Under the pieces are notes generated by a model. That model saw only the letters and a program-made list of their open reading frames with translations. It ran no database searches and was not told where the DNA came from. DNA of 18,114 bases from DASWKG01 sp036396755. Its GTDB lineage: Bacteria > Actinomycetota > UBA4738 > CALAEC01. A program made the translations under genes and the position numbers. The stretch lies in contig DASWKG010000075.1 of assembly GCA_036396755.1 (NCBI GenBank), positions 1-18,114 of the forward strand. The letters run 5' to 3'. Below, in pieces: positions 7,741-14,900 of the stretch; the stretch's first letter is position 1, and every line of letters starts with the position of its first letter.

Positions 7741-7746
7741 ATGGTA
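7741..7746 (-). promoter_or_regulatory. Leaderless -10 box (TACCAT) of ligD
   Basis: On the minus strand TACCAT fits TANNNT and is followed by exactly 6 nt and then the GTG start of ligD at 7734. No Shine-Dalgarno site is present. The gene is thus probably leaderless and its start is fixed by this element. Confidence 0.6.
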
Positions 7747-7759
7747 GCCGCGCGGCCGG

Positions 7760-7779
7760 CCCGGGGGCGGAACCCCGGG
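7760..7779. promoter_or_regulatory. Inverted repeat centred between the ligD and ku -10 boxes, possible shared operator
   Basis: CCCGGGG (7760-7766) and CCCCGGG (7773-7779) are perfect inverted arms around the spacer GCGGAA. The centre (7769.5) is 23.5 bp from the ligD -10 box and 24.5 bp from the ku -10 box, so it covers the expected -35 region of both promoters. Only 7-bp G/C-only arms are present, which could arise by chance in such GC-rich DNA. A regulator binding here could control both NHEJ genes. Confidence 0.4.
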
Positions 7780-7793
7780 TCGGAGGCGGCGGG

Positions 7794-7833
7794 TATGCTT
7801 GGCGGGACCGCTCACGAACCCGGCCGAGGAGGG
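7794..7833 (+). promoter_or_regulatory. Putative -10 box (TATGCT, 7794-7799) and Shine-Dalgarno (7826-7833) of ku
   Basis: TATGCT fits TANNNT and would start a transcript near 7806, giving a 5' leader of about 34 nt. GAGGAGGG at 7826-7833 lies 6 nt before the ATG at 7840 and sets the ku start. Unlike its divergent partner ligD, ku is therefore read from a leadered mRNA. GGAAC at 7769-7773, inside the inverted repeat, could act as an ECF-type -35 but the spacing to the -10 (20 bp) is long. Confidence 0.5.
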
Positions 7834-7839
7834 ATCGCG

Positions 7840-8676
7840 ATGCCGAGGACCATGTGGAAGGGGGCCATCTCGTTCGGCCTCGTCTCGATCCCGGTGAAGG
7901 TGTACCCGGCGACCGAGGAGAAGACCCTTCGCTTCAACCAGCTCCACGACGAGGACCACGGGCGCATCAAGTACCAGCGGACCTGCGCGAAGTGCGGCGA
8001 GCAGGTGGAGTACGAGCACATCGTCCGCGGCTACGAGTACGAGAAGGACCGCTACGTGATCCTCACCGATGAGGACCTCGACCAGGTGCCGGTCGAGTCG
8101 GGCCGCGCGATCGACATCGAGCAGTTCGTCGACGTCGAGGAGATCGACCCCATCTACTACAAGAAGAGCTACTACTTGGCGCCCGAGGAGACGGGCCTCA
8201 AGGCCTACCACCTGCTGCGCGAGGCGCTCGCCGAGGACGGCCGCGTGGGGATCGCGAAGGTCTCCTTCCGCGACAAGGAGCACCTGTCGGTCGTGCGCCT
8301 TCGCGACAACGCCCTCGTCCTCGAGACGATGTACTGGCCCGACGAGATCCGCGCGACCGACTTCGAGGAGCTCGACAAGCCCGTCAAGGTCAGGCCCCAG
8401 GAGGTGCAGATGGCGCGGAGCCTCATCGACAACCTCACCGAGAGCTGGGAGCCCGAGCGCTATAAGGACGAGTACCGCGAGGCGCTGGTCGGCATCGTCG
8501 AGAAGAAGGTGGCGGGCGAGGAGATCGAGGTCATCGCCTCGCCCGAGGAGGCGCCGAAGGTCGTCGACCTCATGGAGGCGCTGAAGCAGAGCGTCGAGAA
8601 CACCAAGAAGAAGGAGAAGAAGACGACGGCGGCCTCCAAGAAGAAGGCCCCCGCCGGGAAGAAGAAGGCATCCTAG
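7840..8676 (+). CDS. ku: Bacterial Ku, NHEJ DNA end-binding protein
   Basis: The 278-residue protein opens with the Ku signature MWKGAISFGLVSIPVKVYPAT and shows FNQLH, RYVILTDEDL and SFRDKEHLSVVRL, all typical of the bacterial Ku core that forms a homodimeric ring on DNA ends and recruits LigD. Cys49 and Cys52 (CAKC) are kept from the ancestral metal site. The last 25 or so residues are a Lys/Ala/Ser-rich tail (KKKEKK, SKKKAPAGKKK), an extended basic C-terminus of the kind shown in mycobacterial Ku to help DNA binding. It is divergent from ligD across a 105-bp spacer, so the two genes form a complete two-component NHEJ module. Confidence 0.95.
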   Translation: MPRTMWKGAISFGLVSIPVKVYPATEEKTLRFNQLHDEDHGRIKYQRTCAKCGEQVEYEHIVRGYEYEKDRYVILTDEDLDQVPVESGRAIDIEQFVDVEEIDPIYYKKSYYLAPEETGLKAYHLLREALAEDGRVGIAKVSFRDKEHLSVVRLRDNALVLETMYWPDEIRATDFEELDKPVKVRPQEVQMARSLIDNLTESWEPERYKDEYREALVGIVEKKVAGEEIEVIASPEEAPKVVDLMEALKQSVENTKKKEKKTTAASKKKAPAGKKKAS

Positions 8677-8682
8677 TTTAGT

Positions 8683-8982
8683 TAGACGTCGTCGCCGACG
8701 GCCCGACCGAGGTGGATGCGGGCTGGTGATGGTGCCGACGCCGGGCCACACCGACGGCCACATGCCGTGTACGCTCCCCATCACCGGGCGCTGTTCACCG
8801 GCGACGCCATGTGGCAGATGGGTCCGCTGCGCCCCTCGTGGGGCCCCTTCACGGCCGACCCCGATCGCAACCTCGAGTCGATCCGCGAGCTTGCGGGCCT
8901 TCCTTCCGAGGCCGTGTGCCTGGGCAACGGAGCCCCCGTCTGCCGCGACGGCCAGGCCCGCCTCCCCGCCCTCGTCCGATAA
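8683..8982 (+). pseudogene. Decayed 3' end of a metallo-beta-lactamase-fold hydrolase gene
   Basis: Directly after ku the sequence reads as broken pieces of one MBL protein in different frames. 8685-8726 gives VVADGPTEVDAGW and then a stop. 8726-8765 gives VPTPGHTDGHM, the second metal-binding His motif. From about 8764, one frame over, come VYAPHHRALFTGDAMWQMG (the metal-bridging Asp motif) and the tail ending at TAA 8980-8982. The first half with the HxHxDH motif is absent. At least two frameshifts and a 5' truncation make it a pseudogene, unless the assembly carries errors here. It may be the residue of a gene lost next to the NHEJ locus. This fills most of the otherwise gene-free stretch 8677-9016. 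Confidence 0.75.
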
Positions 8983-8998
8983 CTCTGTGCATCTGAAC

Positions 8999-9043
8999 AA
9001 AGGAGGTCGCCACCGGGTGCCGAAAAGGACCGGGTGGGAGGTC
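8999..9043 (+). promoter_or_regulatory. Structured leader: SD1, stem-loop and SD2 ahead of the leader ORF and BNR gene
   Basis: AAAGGAGGT (8999-9007) is a near-perfect Shine-Dalgarno site. It is followed by a stem-loop at 9010-9037 with arms CCACC/GGTGG, GGT/ACC and CC/GG, a GAAAA loop, one G-G mismatch and one bulged G. The 3' arm ends in a second site, GGGAGGT (starting at 9037), 6 nt before ATG 9050. SD1 could serve GTG 9017, in frame with ATG 9050. ACCGGGTG also occurs twice, 17 nt apart (9012 and 9029), because of the symmetry. Folding would partly occlude SD2, so it may tune translation. Confidence 0.4.
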
Positions 9044-9049
9044 AACGCC

Positions 9050-9112
9050 ATGCCAACGCTTCTGGTTCGTCTCTCCGGCCTGGTCGCATGTCTCATGTTG
9101 GGAACGGCATGA
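9050..9112 (+). CDS. Short hydrophobic leader ORF overlapping the BNR gene start
   Basis: The 20-codon frame encodes MPTLLVRLSGLVACLMLGTA, with one arginine and a hydrophobic run like a bare signal peptide or membrane helix. Its TGA overlaps the next start as ATGA (9109-9112), the standard layout for translational coupling. GGGAGGT ends 6-7 nt before its ATG; an alternative start, GTG 9017, would make it 31 residues and is served by SD1. The BNR gene itself has only a weak site (GGGAA), which supports coupling. It could instead be a remnant of an older signal sequence. No homolog is known to me. Confidence 0.4.
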   Translation: MPTLLVRLSGLVACLMLGTA

Positions 9113-10689
9113 GCCGCGTCTGGTCCGGCGGGACGATCGGCTATCTGCTCGCCGCCGCCACCCTCGTCGCGCTGGCCCCCGTGCCCACGGCTAGCGTGCC
9201 GAGCTTCCTCCCGGCCAGTCCGCCATCTGAGGACGAGGGCGGTGTTCACCCGTTCGGGCTGAACGTCGTGAGCGGCCGCCGGGATGGGCTCGCGCTACAG
9301 GACGTCCGGGTGAGCGGCGGCTTCCGTCCGGGCGAACTCGTCAATTGCCACCTCCAGAACGAGGCGTCGATCGTCGCCTACGGCGATCGCGTGTACGTCG
9401 CCTACAACGACACCCGGAAGTGCAACGACGACCTGGGCCTCCCGGGGGTCCGCAGGTCGGAGAACGGCTTCGCCCGCTCCACCGATGGGGGTCGTACCTT
9501 CGAGGATCTCGGGCCGATCGTCTCGGGGTCGGGCCCCGTCGAGCACCTGTCGGGGGATCCGACGCTGGCCGTGGATACGCGAGGTGAGGATGCCGGGACG
9601 GTCTACTACTCGTCGCTGGCCGGCGGCTTCGTCGGCGGGACGGCCGAGCTGATCTGGGAGGGCGTGGGGGTGGGCGTCTCCCGCGATGGCGGAGGCGAGT
9701 TCGAGTGGTACCCGGCCTCGGGCCCGGACGCGAGCCGCGACAAGCCCTGGATCGCCGTCGACAACTCCGGCGGGCCGTACGACGGCAACGTCTACGTCAC
9801 CTGGGCGCACACCGGCGACCCTCGGTCGATCCGTATCGTGCGCTCCGAGGACGCGGGCCGAACCTGGTCCGCACCGATCTCGCTCGACCCCGGCGACTGG
9901 ACGAACGGGGCCCGGCCGATCGTCGGTCCGGACGGTGCGGTGCACGTCGTGTGGCTCCGGCACGCCGGATTCACCGAGCTGCACGCGGCCCGCTCCACGG
10001 ACGGCGGTCGCACCTTCTCGGCACCGGAGACGGTCGCCCGCTTCCCGGACATCACCGACTCGGGGGCCTGCCCGGGCTACACCTCGGTCAACGGAAAGAT
10101 CCGTGTCTACGAGATGCCGTCGGTGGCGGTTGACTCGCACGGCTCGCCGGACCCCGCCAGCCCCGACTACAACCCGGACCGAGGCCGTCTCTACGTCACA
10201 TGGCCGGCGAAGGGGGTCCAGAGCGGTGACGCCACCGACGTCTGGCTCACGAGCCGCGATCCGTCGACCGGCGCGTGGTCGACGCGGCTGCGCGTCAACG
10301 ACGATCAGACGGATTCGGATCAGCTCTTCCCCGAGGTGGTCGTCCCCGGGCCGGGGCACGTGCTGGTGTCCTGGACGGATCGGCGGGACGACCCGGCCAA
10401 CCTGATGCTGCGGCAGTACGCGGCCGAGAGCGGCGACGGCGGCGCCTCGTTCGGCCCCTCCGGCCCGGTTTCGGACCTGGCATTCCCGCCCCCCTACACG
10501 TTCCCCAACTCCGACCCGTTCATCGCGCCCTGCTACGCGGGTGACTACAACGGCCTTTACGCGGGCGAGGATGGAACCGTGTACGCGGCATGGGGCGACC
10601 AGCGCGACGATCTGGTGATCCAGGGCCCGGCCGGGCAGCGAACGATCCCCGACCCGAACGTCTACTTCCGCAGTTTTACCGGCGCGTAA
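9109..10689 (+). CDS. Secreted five-Asp-box (BNR / sialidase-like propeller) protein
   Basis: ATG 9109 gives 526 residues. An N-terminal signal peptide (about 1-30, YLLAAATLVALAPVPTASV) predicts export. Five Asp boxes of the S-x-D-x-G-x-x-F/W type lie at about residues 124, 191, 246, 296 and 441: STDGGRTF, SRDGGGEF, SEDAGRTW, STDGGRTF and SGDGGASF, as in a beta-propeller of the sialidase/BNR superfamily. I cannot identify the arginine triad or the Tyr/Glu pair of true sialidases, so enzymatic activity is unproven and it may bind carbohydrate or another ligand. No C-terminal anchor is present. Upstream in-frame starts (GTG 9034, ATG 9088) are less likely because they would put a basic stretch ahead of the signal peptide. 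The stop overlaps the GlnR-type box of amtB. Confidence 0.8.
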   Translation: MSRVWSGGTIGYLLAAATLVALAPVPTASVPSFLPASPPSEDEGGVHPFGLNVVSGRRDGLALQDVRVSGGFRPGELVNCHLQNEASIVAYGDRVYVAYNDTRKCNDDLGLPGVRRSENGFARSTDGGRTFEDLGPIVSGSGPVEHLSGDPTLAVDTRGEDAGTVYYSSLAGGFVGGTAELIWEGVGVGVSRDGGGEFEWYPASGPDASRDKPWIAVDNSGGPYDGNVYVTWAHTGDPRSIRIVRSEDAGRTWSAPISLDPGDWTNGARPIVGPDGAVHVVWLRHAGFTELHAARSTDGGRTFSAPETVARFPDITDSGACPGYTSVNGKIRVYEMPSVAVDSHGSPDPASPDYNPDRGRLYVTWPAKGVQSGDATDVWLTSRDPSTGAWSTRLRVNDDQTDSDQLFPEVVVPGPGHVLVSWTDRRDDPANLMLRQYAAESGDGGASFGPSGPVSDLAFPPPYTFPNSDPFIAPCYAGDYNGLYAGEDGTVYAAWGDQRDDLVIQGPAGQRTIPDPNVYFRSFTGA

Positions 10690-10712
10690 CAGTCGGGAAA
10701 CGACGAGGAAAC
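10686..10712 (+). promoter_or_regulatory. GlnR-type box upstream of amtB-PII-glnD
   Basis: The sequence is GTAAC (10686-10690), 6 nt, GAAAC (10697-10701), 6 nt, GAAAC (10708-10712). The published actinobacterial GlnR consensus is GTnAC-n6-GAAAC-n6-GTnAC, so the first two half sites are perfect and the third differs at one position. The G before each GAAAC also agrees. It lies 43 bp before the amtB ATG. TACAAC (10723-10728) is a possible -10 box, which would put the operator at and above -35, as for an activator. The gene set is the classic GlnR target, which makes chance unlikely. GlnR itself is not in the window. Confidence 0.65.
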
Positions 10713-10754
10713 CTTCGCCCGGTACAACCCTCCTAACCGATCGGAGGGGGGACG

Positions 10755-12056
10755 ATGATCGACACCGGCGACACCGCCTGGCTGCTCGTCTCGACGGCGC
10801 TCGTGATGTTCATGACGCCCGGACTGGCGCTCTTCTACGGGGGTCTGGTCCGAGGCAAGAACGTGCTCGGGACGATCATGCAGTCCTTCTTCGCCCTGGG
10901 GCTTGTGAGCGTCCTGTGGGTCCTGATCGGCTACACGCTCGCCTTCGGCAAGACCCACTGGGGGCTGATCGGAGGCCTCGAGTTCTGGGGCTTCCGGGGC
11001 GTCGGCCAGGCCCCCAGCGACGTCTACGCGACCACCACCCCCCACGTGGCCTTCGCCATGTACCAGATGATGTTCGCGGTCATCACCCCGGCCCTGATCA
11101 CGGGCGCCATCGCCGAGCGGATGAAGTTCGCCGGATACGTGCTGTTCCTGGGGCTGTGGTCGATCCTCGTCTACTCGCCGCTGGCCCACTGGGTGTGGGG
11201 TGGCGGCTGGCTGTTCGAGCTCGGCGCCCTGGACTTCGCCGGCGGCACCGTGGTTCACATCAACGCCGGCGTGGCGGCGCTCGCGGCGATCCTCTACATG
11301 GGGAAGCGGCGCGGGTACGGGAAGGAGGCTTTCGTCCCCCACAACGTCCCCATGGTGATCACCGGCGCCGCCATCCTGTGGTTCGGCTGGTTCGGGTTCA
11401 ACGCCGGGTCGGCGCTTGCCGCGAACGGGCTGGCGGCCTCGGCGTTCGCCGCCACCCACGTCGCGACCGCGGCCGCGATCATCGGCTGGCTCATCCCCGA
11501 GTCGATCAAGCACGGCAAGCCCACGACCATCGGGGCGGCCACCGGCGCCGTCGCCGGGCTGGTCGCCATCACGCCGGCCGCGGGGTTCGTGGAGCCCTGG
11601 GCCGCCATCCTGATCGGCCTGGCGGCCGGGGTGATCTGTTGGAAGGCCGTCGACCTGAAGTCCCGGCTCCGCTACGACGACTCCCTCGACGTGGTGGGGG
11701 TGCACATGGTCGGGGGCATCGTGGGGGCCCTGCTCGTGGGCGTCTTCGCCAGCACCGCGGTGAACGAGTTCTCGGTGGCCGGGCTGAGTCAGCTCGGGAG
11801 GCAGGCGGTGGGGGTCGGCGCAACCCTCGGGTTCTCCTTCCTCGCCACCTGGGCCATCCTGTGGGTCGTCGATCACACGGTCGGGCTGCGGGTCACGGAA
11901 GACGACGAGATCACCGGGCTCGACCTCTCGCAGCACGCCGAGGTTGGCTATACGCTCGTTGACCGTGGGGGCTCGGCGGGCCGCGCGGTCCCCACGGCCG
12001 CGGCGAGCGCGGTGGTGATCGAGGAACCGGCCCCGGTGAAGGAGGGAGCGCGATGA
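10755..12056 (+). CDS. amtB: Ammonium transporter AmtB
   Basis: The 433-residue product has the eleven membrane helices of the Amt family (residues 5-400). It opens with TAWLLVSTALVMFMTPGLALFYGGLVR, has the pore motif DFAGGTVVHINAGVAALAA with the first pore histidine, and GVHMVGGIVGALLVGVFAS with the second twin histidine. Trimers of this channel conduct ammonia after deprotonation of ammonium. A cytosolic tail of about 40 residues holds the usual PII contact area. GGAGGGGGG at 10743-10751 is the ribosome binding site. There is no cleaved signal peptide, unlike E. coli AmtB. The stop overlaps the PII start (ATGA at 12053-12056). Confidence 0.97.
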   Translation: MIDTGDTAWLLVSTALVMFMTPGLALFYGGLVRGKNVLGTIMQSFFALGLVSVLWVLIGYTLAFGKTHWGLIGGLEFWGFRGVGQAPSDVYATTTPHVAFAMYQMMFAVITPALITGAIAERMKFAGYVLFLGLWSILVYSPLAHWVWGGGWLFELGALDFAGGTVVHINAGVAALAAILYMGKRRGYGKEAFVPHNVPMVITGAAILWFGWFGFNAGSALAANGLAASAFAATHVATAAAIIGWLIPESIKHGKPTTIGAATGAVAGLVAITPAAGFVEPWAAILIGLAAGVICWKAVDLKSRLRYDDSLDVVGVHMVGGIVGALLVGVFASTAVNEFSVAGLSQLGRQAVGVGATLGFSFLATWAILWVVDHTVGLRVTEDDEITGLDLSQHAEVGYTLVDRGGSAGRAVPTAAASAVVIEEPAPVKEGAR

Positions 12057-12391
12057 AGCTGGTCACCGCCATCATCAAGCCCTTCAAGCTCGACGAGGTG
12101 AAGGAGGCGCTCCGCGACATCGGCGTGAACGGCCTGACGGCGACCGAGGTCCAGGGATTCGGGCGCCAGCGCGGGCACACCGAGGTCTACCGCGGCGCCG
12201 AGTACCAGGTCGACTTCGTCCCCAAGGTGAAGATCGAGGTCGTGGCCGACGACGACCAGGTCCAGCAGATCGTCGACGCGATCGTCAAGACGGCGCGGAC
12301 CGGCAAGATCGGCGACGGGAAGGTCTTCGTGCAGCCCGCCGAGCAGGTCTACCGCATCCGCACCGGGGAGATGGGTCCCGACGCGATCTGA
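12053..12391 (+). CDS. glnK: Nitrogen regulatory protein PII (GlnB/GlnK)
   Basis: A standard 112-residue PII protein. It begins MKLVTAIIKPFKLDEVKEAL, carries the T-loop GFGRQRGHTEVYRGAEYQVDF with the modifiable Tyr51, the Walker-like region TGKIGDGKVFV, and ends with the C-loop VYRIRTGE. It binds ATP/ADP and 2-oxoglutarate and, when unmodified, can block AmtB; the fixed linkage to amtB suggests the GlnK type. In actinobacteria Tyr51 is adenylylated rather than uridylylated, probably by the GlnD next door. The start overlaps the amtB stop by 4 bp, so translation is coupled. It is cotranscribed from the GlnR-type promoter. Confidence 0.97.
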   Translation: MKLVTAIIKPFKLDEVKEALRDIGVNGLTATEVQGFGRQRGHTEVYRGAEYQVDFVPKVKIEVVADDDQVQQIVDAIVKTARTGKIGDGKVFVQPAEQVYRIRTGEMGPDAI

Positions 12392-12509
12392 GTCGCGCGC
12401 GCCGGCGGCGCGGTTCCTGGGCGCCCTCGACGCGCTGGAGCGCGCGTACACGCCCGGGCACCAGGGCCGGTGGTCGGCGCGCCGCCGGTCGGCGCTCGTC
12501 GACGACGCG

Positions 12510-14900
12510 GTGCGTGCGCTCGGCGAGGGGCTGGGCCCGCGCGTCGCGCTGGTTGCGCTCGGAGGCTACGGCCGTGAGGAGCTCTGCCCCGGCTCCGACG
12601 TCGACCTGATGGTGCTGCACGCGGGGCGGGCCGCCCGCGTCCGCGAGGCGGCCGAGCATGTCTTCTATCCGTTCTGGGATGCGGGGTTCCCGCTCGGTCA
12701 CGCCGTGCGAACGGTGCAGGAGTCAACGGCGATCGCGCGCGAGCGCCTCGATGCGGCGACCGCGATGCTCGACGCGCGGCTCGTCTCGGGAGACGGCGAG
12801 CTGTTCGCCGCGTTCGAGCGAGCGCTCGCCGCCTCGATGGGCAAGGACCCGGGCGCGTTCGTCGAACGCCTCCTCGAGGCCAACCGGGAGCGCCGGGAGC
12901 GGCACGGCTCCTGCTCCACCCTCCTCGAGCCCGACCTGAAGGAGGGCTCCGGCGGGCTGCGCGACCTGCACTCGATGGGCTGGGCCGCGCGCGTGCTGCT
13001 CGGGTCGAGCGAGGTCGAGGGGATGGTTCGCGCGGGCCTGCTCCGCGGGCGCGAGGCGGAGGCGATCGGAGACGCCGGAGAGTTCCTCGTCCGCCTGCGG
13101 ACCGCGCTGCACCTGCAGAACGGGAAGCGCGGCGACCGCGTGTTCATGGAGCACCAGCCCGCGCTGGCGGAGGCGTTCGGGTTCGAGGAGACGGTCGGCC
13201 TCCGCGCGCCCGACGTGCTGATGCGCACCCTCTTCGAGCACGCCCGGCAGGTCGAGCACGTCCGGGACGCGTTCTTCGAGCGGGCGAGGGAGCACGCCGC
13301 GGGTCGGCGAAGCGCCGCGAGCACGGCGCCGGCGGCCTCCGCGGAGGTCGCGGCCTCGCCGCCGGCCGTCGAGAGCGCCGAGGAGGCGCTGGACGCCTTC
13401 GCGCGGATGGCCGAGACCGGCGACCGGCCGGACCCGGGCCTGCTAGACGCGCTGGAGACCGCCGTTCCCGAGGCGCCGGCGTGGACGCCCGGGATGCGGG
13501 CGTCGTTCGTGCGCGTGCTCGCCGCTCCCGGCGGGCGGGCCGCGCTCGAGGCGATGGATCGTGCGGACCTGCTCGCCCGCCTGCTTCCCGAGTGGGCCGC
13601 GGTCCGGTGCCGGCCCCAGCGCGATCCGTACCACCAGTACACGGTCGACCTGCACCTGGCGGCCACCGTCGCCGAGGCGGCGCGCGTCCTGGCGGGTGGC
13701 GACGACGACCCCGTCCTCCGGGAGGCGGCGAGGACCGTCCGGTCGTCCGAGGCCCTGCTCCTCGGCAGCTTCCTCCACGACATCGGGAAGACCGGCGAGG
13801 GCCGGCACGTGCCCGAGGGCACGCGCATCGCGTCGCTGGCGCTCGATCGGATGGGGGTGGACGGTCGCGTCCGCGGCGATGCGCTCTTCCTCGTCGGCGA
13901 GCACCTGCTCATCGCCGACGTGGCGACGCGGCGCGACCTCTCCGACGAGAACCTCGTCCTCGATGTCGCCGCGCGCGTCGGGACCCCCGAGCGGCTTGCG
14001 ATGCTCTACATCCTCACGGTGGCCGACGCGCGTGCCACCGGGCCGCACGCGCGGACGCCGTGGCGGCTCGGGCTGATGCGTGAGCTGCTGGGGAAGGTGC
14101 AGCGCGTGCTGGAGCGCGGCGAGATGGGGACCGATCGCGCGGAGGTCCTGAAGGAGCGCGCCGAGCGGGTGCGCGAGCTGCTGGCCGCGGAGGACGCGGA
14201 CGCCGTCGACCGGTATCTCGCGCGCCTCCCGCGCTCATACCTCGTGACGGTGCCACCCGAGACGGCCGCCGAGCACTTCCGGCTGGTCGCGGCGCCGCTC
14301 GGGACCGCGGAGGTCCGCACCGACGTGCGCCGCGAGGGCGAGGGCCTCGCGCTCACGGTCGTCGCACCCGACCGCCCCGGCCTCCTCTCGAAGGTCTCCG
14401 GCTCGCTCGCGCTCCACGGCCTCAACATCCGCTCCGCGCGCGCGTTCACGACCGAGGACGGCGTGGCGCTCGATCTGTTCGTGGTGGAGCCGGCCTTCGG
14501 CGCCGACGTGGAGGAGGATCGCTGGCGCCGGTTCCGCTCGGATCTGCGGCGCGCCCTCGAGGGCAGGATCTCGCTCGAGTACCGGGTGCGGGAGAAGCGC
14601 AGCCACTACCCGCCTCCGTCGCACCCGGTGGAGCCGGAGGTGACCCTCGACAACGAGGTCTCCGACTTCTCAACGGTGGTCGAGGTGTCGGCGGCCGACC
14701 GGATCGGGCTGCTCTTCGACCTGACGCGCGCGTTCCACGAGCTCGAGCTCGACGTGCACGTGGCGAAGGTCGCGACCTACGCGGGCCGCGTGGTCGACGC
14801 GTTCTACGTGCGCGACCTGTACGGCAGGAAGGTGGAGGACCCCGAGCAGATGCGCGAGATCGAGCGAGCCGTCCTCGCCCGGCTCGAGGACGCAACGTGA
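12510..14900 (+). CDS. glnD: PII-modifying bifunctional nucleotidyltransferase GlnD
   Basis: From GTG 12510 the product has 796 residues. The nucleotidyltransferase motif is GGYGREELCPGSDVDL (residues 18-33), followed by the GlnD-specific region LLEPDLKEGSGGLRDLH. The HD domain has PYHQYTVDLH and HDIGK (His423-Asp424) for the demodifying activity. Two ACT domains begin near 612 (LTVVAPDRPGLLSKV) and 720 (VEVSAADRIGLLFDL) for glutamine sensing. A Pro/Ala-rich linker at about 268-292 precedes the HD part. The true N-terminus is uncertain: frame and composition look coding back to about 12393, but no ATG, GTG or TTG occurs in frame between about 12230 and 12510. CTG 12417 would fit. No Shine-Dalgarno site precedes GTG 12510. 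It is cotranscribed with the PII gene. Confidence 0.93.
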   Translation: MRALGEGLGPRVALVALGGYGREELCPGSDVDLMVLHAGRAARVREAAEHVFYPFWDAGFPLGHAVRTVQESTAIARERLDAATAMLDARLVSGDGELFAAFERALAASMGKDPGAFVERLLEANRERRERHGSCSTLLEPDLKEGSGGLRDLHSMGWAARVLLGSSEVEGMVRAGLLRGREAEAIGDAGEFLVRLRTALHLQNGKRGDRVFMEHQPALAEAFGFEETVGLRAPDVLMRTLFEHARQVEHVRDAFFERAREHAAGRRSAASTAPAASAEVAASPPAVESAEEALDAFARMAETGDRPDPGLLDALETAVPEAPAWTPGMRASFVRVLAAPGGRAALEAMDRADLLARLLPEWAAVRCRPQRDPYHQYTVDLHLAATVAEAARVLAGGDDDPVLREAARTVRSSEALLLGSFLHDIGKTGEGRHVPEGTRIASLALDRMGVDGRVRGDALFLVGEHLLIADVATRRDLSDENLVLDVAARVGTPERLAMLYILTVADARATGPHARTPWRLGLMRELLGKVQRVLERGEMGTDRAEVLKERAERVRELLAAEDADAVDRYLARLPRSYLVTVPPETAAEHFRLVAAPLGTAEVRTDVRREGEGLALTVVAPDRPGLLSKVSGSLALHGLNIRSARAFTTEDGVALDLFVVEPAFGADVEEDRWRRFRSDLRRALEGRISLEYRVREKRSHYPPPSHPVEPEVTLDNEVSDFSTVVEVSAADRIGLLFDLTRAFHELELDVHVAKVATYAGRVVDAFYVRDLYGRKVEDPEQMREIERAVLARLEDAT

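Noticed and set aside
4942..7839. Plus-strand open frame opposite ligD that runs into ku
   Set aside because: It is the shadow of ligD in GC-rich DNA; its translation is Arg/Glu/Val/Gly-rich without domains, and ku has its own start with a strong Shine-Dalgarno site.
8687..8700. Hairpin CGTCG-TCGC-CGACG after ku as a terminator
   Set aside because: Only 5 bp, no T-tract, and the bases are explained as coding residue of the MBL remnant.
9010..9037. Leader of the BNR gene as a known riboswitch class
   Set aside because: I compared it mentally with cobalamin, c-di-AMP, c-di-GMP, TPP and fluoride motifs and saw no match to their conserved cores; it is kept only as an unnamed stem-loop.
7741..9249. 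Long open frame on the minus strand continuing ligD's frame back across ku
   Set aside because: It is antisense to the clear Ku gene, low in complexity (runs of Leu, Val, Asp, Arg), and lies beyond the ligD start marked by the TACCAT box.
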